This document shows, piece after piece, positions 58,397-63,726 of a stretch of 63,726 nucleotides of DNA. Within the stretch, counting starts at the first letter, position 1, and each line of letters begins with the position of its first letter. The position numbers and the translations under genes were made by a program. A model generated the notes under the pieces. That model was not told the origin of the DNA. It saw only the letters and a program-made list of their open reading frames with translations, and did no database searches. The DNA is from an uncultured Prevotellaceae bacterium (GTDB lineage: Bacteria; Bacteroidota; Bacteroidia; Bacteroidales; Bacteroidaceae): positions 1 through 63,726 of the forward strand of contig CAMHNI010000014.1 of assembly GCA_946186505.1 (NCBI GenBank). Direction: 5' to 3'.

Positions 58397-58933
58397 ATGA
58401 CAACATTCAAGGACTTGGCGCAGATGCGCCGTTCGCACCGTAAGTTTACGGAGCAGGAGATAGATGCAGAGGACGTGAAGACCATTTTACGCGCCGCTCT
58501 CATGTCGCCCACGTCGAAAGGGCAGCGGGCATGGCAGTTCGTCGTTGTCGATGACAAGACCGACATTGAGAAACTGGCTGATGCCAAGGACATGGGCTCG
58601 CAGTTCCTCAAGGGAGCGCCGCTGGCTATTGTCGTACTTGGCGACCCCCTGCAGAACGACTGCTGGGTTGAGGACGGATCCATTGCCGCCATCTCCATGC
58701 AGTATCAGGCCGAGGATCTCGGACTGGGTAGCTGCTGGATTCAGATGCGCGGCCGGGGGCTCTCTGACGGCACCTCTGCCGATACGGTTATCCGTGGCGT
58801 CCTCGATATTCCCGAGAACCTCAGCGTACTCTGTATCCTCGCCGTAGGCCACAAGGCCGACGAGCGCAAGCCCCAGAACGAGGACAAGCTGAAGTGGGAG
58901 AATGTTCATATAGACCACTTCCGCCATGATTGA
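58397..58933 (+). CDS. Nitroreductase-family flavoprotein
   Basis: A 178-residue FMN-dependent enzyme: [44 protein letters not shown] holds the Arg-Arg-Ser FMN-phosphate site and the SPTSKGQ loop; [25 protein letters not shown] and [19 protein letters not shown] are the other flavin-binding blocks. Substrate is not known. The frame opens at 58241, far upstream of the -7 box, so ATG 58397 ([13 protein letters not shown]) is used. It overlaps kdsC by eight bases, beginning a three-gene overlapping operon. Confidence 0.9.
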   Translation: MTTFKDLAQMRRSHRKFTEQEIDAEDVKTILRAALMSPTSKGQRAWQFVVVDDKTDIEKLADAKDMGSQFLKGAPLAIVVLGDPLQNDCWVEDGSIAAISMQYQAEDLGLGSCWIQMRGRGLSDGTSADTVIRGVLDIPENLSVLCILAVGHKADERKPQNEDKLKWENVHIDHFRHD

Positions 58934-59444
58934 CTACGACCTAAGCCAGATACGGGCCATCATCTTCGATATCGACGGCGTGCTGTCGGCCGAGACCATC
59001 ACCCTGGCCAGTAACGGTGAGCCGTTGCGGACTGTGAACATCAAAGACGGTTATGCCATCCAGCTGGCCGTGAAGATGGGACTGCGTATCGTCATCCTGA
59101 CGGGTGGTACGACTGAGGCTGTGAGGCTGCGCTATGAGCGGCTGGGGGTACAAGATATCTATATGGGCTGTGCCGTCAAAATCAGGACCTACGACGAATT
59201 CTTGAGTCATTACGGACTGACAGACCGTGAAGTGATGTATATGGGTGACGACGTGCCAGACCTTGAGATATTGCGCCGTGTAGGGTGCCCTGTTTGTCCT
59301 CAGGATGCTTGTCCAGACGTGAAGGAGGCCTGCCTGTATATCAGCCCGTATAAAGGCGGCTACGGTTGTGGCCGTGATGTGATAGAACAGACACTGCGTG
59401 CCCAGGGCAAGTGGCTGAGCAGTGAAAAAGCATTCGGATGGTGA
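58926..59444 (+). CDS. kdsC: 3-deoxy-D-manno-octulosonate 8-phosphate phosphatase
   Basis: A 172-residue HAD phosphatase of the short tetrameric KdsC type: nucleophile motif [14 protein letters not shown] (Asp and Asp+2), motif [10 protein letters not shown], Lys in [13 protein letters not shown] and motif [16 protein letters not shown]. It frees Kdo from Kdo-8-phosphate for the lipopolysaccharide core. The length agrees with the family. It is joined by short overlaps to the nitroreductase and Maf genes. Confidence 0.92.
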   Translation: MIDYDLSQIRAIIFDIDGVLSAETITLASNGEPLRTVNIKDGYAIQLAVKMGLRIVILTGGTTEAVRLRYERLGVQDIYMGCAVKIRTYDEFLSHYGLTDREVMYMGDDVPDLEILRRVGCPVCPQDACPDVKEACLYISPYKGGYGCGRDVIEQTLRAQGKWLSSEKAFGW

Positions 59445-60052
59445 ACGATTTTAACGATTACAAGATTATCCTGGCGAGCAACTCGCCGCGTAGGAAGGAA
59501 CTCCTGGCAGGGCTTGGCATCAGCTTCGAGGTGCGTGTGCTGCAGGATATAGACGAGAGCTATCCCGAGGGGATGGCGGCTGTGGAGACGGCGGAGTACA
59601 TTGCGGGTAAGAAGGCGGCAGCCTACCGAGAGACCATTGGCCGTGGCGAACTGGTCATCACGGCCGACACGGTGGTCATTGTTGATGACGAGGTGCTGGG
59701 GAAACCGGCTGACGCTGCTGAGGCTCGTGAGATGCTGCTGAAGCTTAGCGGACGGACTCATCAAGTCGTGACAGGTGTCTGCCTGACCACTCAGGAGGAG
59801 TCTGTCCACTTCTCGGTGAAGACCGACGTGACGTTCAAGCAGCTGACCGATGACGAGATCAGTTTCTATATACAAAAATACCAGCCTTTCGACAAGGCTG
59901 GTGCATACGGTATCCAGGAGTGGATTGGCTATATAGGCTGTACGGGCCTGAACGGCAGTTATTACAATGTCATGGGGTTGCCCGTACAGCGTATCTATAC
60001 CGAGCTGCAGCGGTTCACTCGTCGGCGTAGTCCTCAAGACTATCGGCCGTGA
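59438..60052 (+). CDS. maf: Maf-family nucleoside triphosphate pyrophosphatase
   Basis: A 204-residue protein with the Maf blocks [55 protein letters not shown] and [44 protein letters not shown]. The enzyme hydrolyses non-canonical or pyrimidine nucleoside triphosphates and so guards the nucleotide pool. The normal family end is near YTELQRF; here ten more residues ([11 protein letters not shown]) are read in the antisense of the opposing gene, so the stop codon seems to have been lost and replaced downstream. It overlaps kdsC by seven bases. Confidence 0.92.
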   Translation: MVNDFNDYKIILASNSPRRKELLAGLGISFEVRVLQDIDESYPEGMAAVETAEYIAGKKAAAYRETIGRGELVITADTVVIVDDEVLGKPADAAEAREMLLKLSGRTHQVVTGVCLTTQEESVHFSVKTDVTFKQLTDDEISFYIQKYQPFDKAGAYGIQEWIGYIGCTGLNGSYYNVMGLPVQRIYTELQRFTRRRSPQDYRP

Positions 60053-60827
60053 TGTCGTCATCGCCGCCGCTCAAGTCCATCATCGTTGAGTAGTTGTCCT
60101 CGTTGATGTCGTCATCATCAGGCTCTTCTATCTCGATGTCGTCCTCGTCGGGCTTGTTGTAGGTGTCCTCAATCTCCATATCTTCATCCTCGTCCTCGTT
60201 CTCCATGTCGCGTAGCGAGGCAAACTTCATACGGGGCTTCTCGGCCTCGGGTTTCAGCTTAGCAAAAATGGCCTCCACCCATGTGCCTTTCTCCACCTCC
60301 AGCACGTCATAGCCGTCGGCCATCTTCTTCTCGTACATGCCCCCCTTCTTATGCAGGCGGTCCTTGGGCAGCGTGGTGGTCGATATGTCGAAGCCGCTTT
60401 CGATGATGTCCTTGATGCTCTGTGACAGCGAGTCCCACCCACCGCCGAAGTTCCGGTCGAGCACCTCCACCAGTTTTGCGGCGGAGATGTGGCGGATGTT
60501 CTCGTAGGTCAGGTCGGTCACCCGCACGATGGGCCGTTTCTTCAGTGCCCATGTCACCTTTACGTTCTCATCCAACTTCACCTGGGCAACCTTGTAACCC
60601 TGCTTCTCGTATTTCTGCCGTAAAACCTTCGAGTCGTCCTTCAGCTCCTCTATCATAAAGGCGCTGCGCAGGATGTCCTGATAGTGACGCACGTTCTCGC
60701 GTACCTCGGCGTCCTTCTCGGCACCTTCCCACAGGCGGAACACATCGTTTTCCTGAATGTCCCAAACGCTGCTCTTAGTCAATGTCTTGATGGTCAGCGT
60801 CTTTAGTTCTTCTGATTCCTTTGCCAT
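60015..60827 (-). CDS. Hypothetical protein with long acidic tail
   Basis: A 270-residue cytoplasmic protein. Residues 1-190 are mixed alpha-beta with a basic segment (VRQKYEKQGYKVAQVKLDENVKVTWALKKRPIVRVTDLTYENIRHISAAKLVEVLDRNFGGGWDSLSQSIKDIIESGFD), and the last 65 residues are strongly acidic (ENEDEDEDMEIEDTYNKPDEDDIEIEEPDDDDINEDN). I do not recognise the family; such a layout is common in proteins that touch nucleic acid or basic partners. It has a -7-like TATTTTTG at 60853-60860 on the minus strand and is divergent from the RarA gene. The final 38 bases overlap the end of maf on the other strand. Confidence 0.65.
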   Translation of the reverse strand: MAKESEELKTLTIKTLTKSSVWDIQENDVFRLWEGAEKDAEVRENVRHYQDILRSAFMIEELKDDSKVLRQKYEKQGYKVAQVKLDENVKVTWALKKRPIVRVTDLTYENIRHISAAKLVEVLDRNFGGGWDSLSQSIKDIIESGFDISTTTLPKDRLHKKGGMYEKKMADGYDVLEVEKGTWVEAIFAKLKPEAEKPRMKFASLRDMENEDEDEDMEIEDTYNKPDEDDIEIEEPDDDDINEDNYSTMMDLSGGDDDITADSLEDYADE

Positions 60828-60936
60828 AATCTCTTTGCTTTGTTTCAGTTTGCAAAAATAATCAGATAATTTGTGTTTTACAAGTTTTTCGCCATTTTTT
60901 TTTCACTTTTCACTTCTTTGCTATCAGATTTTTTCG

Positions 60937-60944
60937 TATCTTTG
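60937..60944 (+). promoter_or_regulatory. -7 box TATCTTTG directly before rarA
   Basis: TATCTTTG ends nine bases before the ATG at 60954, leaving a leader of only about four bases. A TTTG at 60917-60920 is at 16 bases, shorter than usual. Confidence 0.55.
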
Positions 60945-60953
60945 CGCCTGCTT

Positions 60954-62225
60954 ATGTCACAACCGTTAGCTGAGAGGATGAGGCCCCGCACGCTCGAAGA
61001 CTACATCGGGCAGCGTCATCTGGTGGGAGAGGGGGCAGTCCTGCGTCGCATGATTGACGCAGGACGCATATCGTCGTTTATTCTTTGGGGACCGCCGGGC
61101 GTTGGAAAGACGACGTTGGCTCAGATTATTGCCAACCGGCTGGAAACGCCGTTCTATACGCTGTCGGCAGTGACCAGCGGCGTGAAAGACGTGCGTGACG
61201 TCATTGAGAAGGCGCAGAAGGGGAGGTTCTTCAATGAGGCTTCACCAATCTTATTTATCGACGAGATTCACCGCTTCTCGAAGTCACAGCAGGACTCGCT
61301 GCTGGGGGCTGTCGAGCGCGGTGTTGTCACGCTGATAGGTGCCACGACGGAGAACCCCTCGTTTGAGGTCATCCGTCCGCTGCTTTCGCGCTGTCAGCTC
61401 TATGTGCTGAAATCGTTGGAGAAGGATGACCTGCTACAGCTGCTCGACCGCGCCGTCACGACCGACATTATCCTGAAGGAGCGGCACATCGAGCTGAAGG
61501 AGACCGATGCCCTGCTGCGCTTCAGTGGGGGCGACGCCCGCAAGCTGCTGAATATCCTGGAACTGGTGGTTGAGGCTGAGTCGGGTGATGTGGTCATCAC
61601 CGACGAACTGGTTGTTGCTCGTCTGCAGCAGAACCCGCTGGCTTACGACAAGGACGGCGAGATGCACTACGACATTATCTCGGCGTTCATCAAGTCCATC
61701 CGTGGCAGCGACCCTGATGCAGCTCTTTATTGGCTTGCCCGCATGATAGAAGGAGGCGAAGACCCTAAGTTCATTGCCCGCCGTCTGGTCATCTCGGCAG
61801 CCGAGGACATCGGACTGGCTAATCCCAATGCCCTGTTGCTGGCCAACACCGCCTTCGACGTCATTCAGAAGATAGGATGGCCCGAAGGACGTATTCCCTT
61901 GGCTGAGGCCACCGTCTATCTGGCGACGTCGCCGAAGAGCAATTCGGCTTATCTGGGCGTTGACGCCGCCCTCGACCTGGTGCGGCGGACAGGCAACCAG
62001 CCGGTGCCACTGCCCATCCGCAATGCCCCCACGCAGCTGATGAAGGAGTTGGGCTATCACGACGGCTACAAGTACCCCCATGACTTCCCCGGTCATTTCA
62101 CTCCACAGCAGTATATGCCTGATGCTCTTACTGGCGAACGCTTGTGGCATGCACAACATTCGCCCGCAGAGCAGAAGCTCTACGAGCGAATGGTCAGTTA
62201 TTGGGGTGAGCGATATAAAGACTGA
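60954..62225 (+). CDS. rarA: Replication-associated recombination protein RarA (MgsA)
   Basis: A 423-residue AAA ATPase related to clamp loaders: Walker A FILWGPPGVGKTTLAQI, Walker B PILFIDEIHRFSKSQQDSLLGAVE, sensor GATTENPSFEVIRPLLSRCQ, then the tetramerisation part ALYWLARMIEGGEDPKFIARRLVISAAEDIGLANPNALL and GRIPLAEATVYLATSPKSN. It acts at stalled replication forks. The frame opens at 60873 but that part lies before the -7 box; the ATG at 60954 (MSQPLAERMRPRTLEDYIGQ) fits other family members. It converges with htpG, and the repeat array of htpG begins nine bases after its stop. Confidence 0.95.
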   Translation: MSQPLAERMRPRTLEDYIGQRHLVGEGAVLRRMIDAGRISSFILWGPPGVGKTTLAQIIANRLETPFYTLSAVTSGVKDVRDVIEKAQKGRFFNEASPILFIDEIHRFSKSQQDSLLGAVERGVVTLIGATTENPSFEVIRPLLSRCQLYVLKSLEKDDLLQLLDRAVTTDIILKERHIELKETDALLRFSGGDARKLLNILELVVEAESGDVVITDELVVARLQQNPLAYDKDGEMHYDIISAFIKSIRGSDPDAALYWLARMIEGGEDPKFIARRLVISAAEDIGLANPNALLLANTAFDVIQKIGWPEGRIPLAEATVYLATSPKSNSAYLGVDAALDLVRRTGNQPVPLPIRNAPTQLMKELGYHDGYKYPHDFPGHFTPQQYMPDALTGERLWHAQHSPAEQKLYERMVSYWGERYKD

Positions 62226-62233
62226 TACTGTTT

Positions 62234-62413
62234 GATCAACTCTACCGAACGTTTCAGGAACTTTTCTCGGAAATTATCCCTTGATGAGTTCCACGCTGCG
62301 CTTTAAGAACTTATCTCGGAAATTATCCCTTGATAAGTTCCACGCTGCGCTTTAAGAACTTATCTCGGAAATTATCCCTTGATAAGTTCCACGCTGCGCT
62401 TTAAGAACTTATC
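62234..62413 (-). repeat. 49-bp tandem array of the htpG 3' end
   Basis: Four units (62381-62413 partial, coding; 62332-62380; 62283-62331; 62234-62282) repeat at exactly 49 bases. Minus-strand unit: GATAAGTTCTTAAAGCGCAG, then CGTGGAACTTATC, AAGGGATAATTTCCGA. Each encodes KFLKRSVELI; the two central copies also repeat the stop. The outermost copy differs at most third positions yet still encodes KFLKRSVELI. Each unit holds the hairpin GATAAGTTC/GAACTTATC. Confidence 0.93.
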
Positions 62414-63726
62414 GAGTGCTTCGCCCTTTAGCATGCCGTTCTGGAGCAGGGCGAGGTCGATGAGCTGGTGGACGATGGAGTTGCCCTTTGCATAGTCGGC
62501 AATCACGGCCTGCTTCTTGTCCTTCTGCTCCTGTACGGCCTTCTCGGCTTCGGCTTTCTGGTCGCGGTCTTCCTGTGTCAGTTCGTCGTACTTCTTCTTG
62601 TCCTGTTGCTGGCGGATGACGGCGAGGCGGGCTTCCTGTCCCTTCAGTTCAGCGTCGATGGGCTTCAGGGCCTCGGCGGTGGCTGTCTTGGCGTCGTCGA
62701 GCACCTGCTTGATGAGCGGGTGGTCTGAGTTGAGCACGAGGTTCATCGAGTCGGGCATCTGTCCGTAGAAGCCCATACCGGCCTGGAACTTGCTCATCTC
62801 CTTCATACGGCGCATCCACTCGTTCTGGGTGATGACGACGGGACGTGCCTCACTGCCGAGGGCATCCACCTGCACCATGAACTCCGTCTTGTCGAGCTTT
62901 GGCAGCTGGGACTTGAAGACGGCTGACAAATTGTCACTGTCACCCTCGCTGAGGTCGCTCTTCGGAGCGTCACTCTTGACGATGAGACGGTCAATGATGT
63001 CGCTATCGACACGTGTGAAGCGGCTCTTCTCGAACTTCTGCTCCAAGGTCTGGATGGTGGGCACGTCGAGCTGTCCGTCAAGCAGCAGCACCGAGTAGCC
63101 CTTGTCCTGGGCGGCTTTGATGTAAGAGTACTGCTCCTCCTTGTCGGTGGCATAGAGGTAGATGAGCGTGTCGTCCTTGTCCTTCTGGGATGCCTCGATG
63201 AGCGTCTTGTACTCGTCGAAGGTGAAGTACTTACCATCGACGTCCTTCATCAGGGCAAAATCCTTGGCGCGGTCGTAGAAACCTTCCTCGGAGAGGATGC
63301 CATAGTTGATGAAGAGCTTCAGGTCATCCCACTTCTCCTCGTACTCCTTGCGGTTCTCATTGAAGATAGCCTTCAGGCGGTCGGCCACTTTCTTGGTGAT
63401 ATAGGTGGAGATTTTCTTCACCTCGCGGTCGCTCTGCAGATACGAGCGGCTGACGTTCAGGGGAATGTCGGGCGAGTCTATGACACCATGTAGCAGTGTC
63501 AGGAACTCAGGGACGATGCCCTCCACCTGATCGGTCACAAACACCTGGTTGCAATAGAGCTGAATCTTGTTGCGCTGCAGCTCGATGTTCGACTTAATCT
63601 TCGGGAAGTAAAGGATACCCGTCAGATTGAACGGATAATCGACGTTCAGGTGAATCCAGAACAGGGGCTCATCGCTCATGGGGTAGAGCGTGCGGTAGAA
63701 CGACTTGTAGTCCTCGTCCTTCAGCG
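62372..63726 (-). CDS. htpG: Chaperone protein HtpG (Hsp90), 5' end beyond window
   Basis: The frame is open through the right edge; about 450 residues are present. The first in view, LKDEDYKSFYRTLYPMSDEPLFWIHLNVDYPFNLTGILYFPKIK, is the start of the middle domain, with VFVTDQVEGIVPEFLTLLHGVIDSPDIPLNVSRSYLQSD the best-known Hsp90 block (SxxxLQ with the catalytic-loop Arg). The C-terminal dimerisation domain follows, with a coiled stretch DQKAEAEKAVQEQKDKKQ. The N-terminal ATP-binding domain lies outside the window. The chaperone folds client proteins under stress. The gene ends KFLKRSVELIKG inside the 49-bp repeat array described at 62234-62413. Confidence 0.95.
   Translation of the reverse strand, partial: LKDEDYKSFYRTLYPMSDEPLFWIHLNVDYPFNLTGILYFPKIKSNIELQRNKIQLYCNQVFVTDQVEGIVPEFLTLLHGVIDSPDIPLNVSRSYLQSDREVKKISTYITKKVADRLKAIFNENRKEYEEKWDDLKLFINYGILSEEGFYDRAKDFALMKDVDGKYFTFDEYKTLIEASQKDKDDTLIYLYATDKEEQYSYIKAAQDKGYSVLLLDGQLDVPTIQTLEQKFEKSRFTRVDSDIIDRLIVKSDAPKSDLSEGDSDNLSAVFKSQLPKLDKTEFMVQVDALGSEARPVVITQNEWMRRMKEMSKFQAGMGFYGQMPDSMNLVLNSDHPLIKQVLDDAKTATAEALKPIDAELKGQEARLAVIRQQQDKKKYDELTQEDRDQKAEAEKAVQEQKDKKQAVIADYAKGNSIVHQLIDLALLQNGMLKGEALDKFLKRSVELIKG

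Noticed and set aside
62234..62413. CRISPR or REP-type array after rarA
   Set aside because: The units are contiguous and encode the htpG C-terminus, so they are gene-end duplications.

Overview
The window looks like chromosomal DNA of a Bacteroidota bacterium, most likely of the Prevotella/Segatella group. This rests on about twenty promoters of the Bacteroidota type (TTTG, 19-20 bases, TAnnTTTG), the near absence of Shine-Dalgarno sites, secreted proteins ending in Prevotella-type sorting tails, and family-restricted genes (a DUF5112/DUF5113 histidine kinase, DUF4270, DUF4468, DUF4332, a single-domain glycogen synthase). The species cannot be named from sequence alone. No rRNA, tRNA, CRISPR array, integrase or transposase was found.

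Layout. 1-600: the tail of a disrupted secreted-protein gene and a small peptide gene. 622-9920 (minus): a nucleotidyltransferase, then a tightly overlapping unit of a membrane-anchored AraC-type regulator, TamB and a TamA-like outer-membrane protein. 9921-10288: a divergent control region with a 13-base inverted repeat and a 15-base direct repeat at 22-base spacing. 10289-18529 (plus): four secreted or surface proteins in one overlapping operon. 18542-25779: RluA-type pseudouridine synthase, DUF4468 protein, MFS transporter, a divergent sialidase-like protein and GH43 pair, type II pantothenate kinase. 25789-32503 (minus): acid phosphatase, cysteine peptidase, aminopeptidase P, adenylate kinase, HPRT, a BASS transporter and a phosphopantetheinyl transferase. 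32650-40840: DUF4332 protein, a large secreted protein, and a rhamnose/galacturonate catabolic group (RhaD, SGNH hydrolase, UxaA, LacI regulator). 41059-45157: a replication-like patch (DUF6371-type primase-like protein, RepA-like ATPase, small unknown genes, HU-like protein). 45344-51447: KdgK-Eda, followed by an unusual histidine kinase, its response regulator and a membrane protein. 51452-63726: housekeeping genes (TtcA-like, UvrD/PcrA, DUF4270, GT5, GNAT, nitroreductase, KdsC, Maf, RarA, HtpG).

How the genes fit together. UxaA makes 2-keto-3-deoxygluconate from altronate; KdgK phosphorylates it and Eda cleaves it, so the lower hexuronate route is complete but split over two loci. RhaD handles rhamnulose-1-phosphate, pointing to pectin or rhamnogalacturonan use. 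TamA/TamB and the adjacent secreted-protein operon share a control region.

The most unusual signal is a recurring pattern at gene 3' ends: at five genes (DUF6371, a 149-aa unknown, DUF4332, UvrD and HtpG) a short sequence containing or touching the stop codon is tandemly repeated 2-5 times. At htpG the oldest copy differs from the coding copy only at synonymous positions across ten codons. Other points of note are a histidine kinase whose ATP-binding domain and phospho-acceptor histidine lie in separate halves of one fused protein, tandem perfect promoters directly before a nearly leaderless uvrD gene, and short repetitive phrases inserted in frame in several conserved proteins. Site coordinates (promoters, hairpins, repeats) were counted by eye and may be off by a base.
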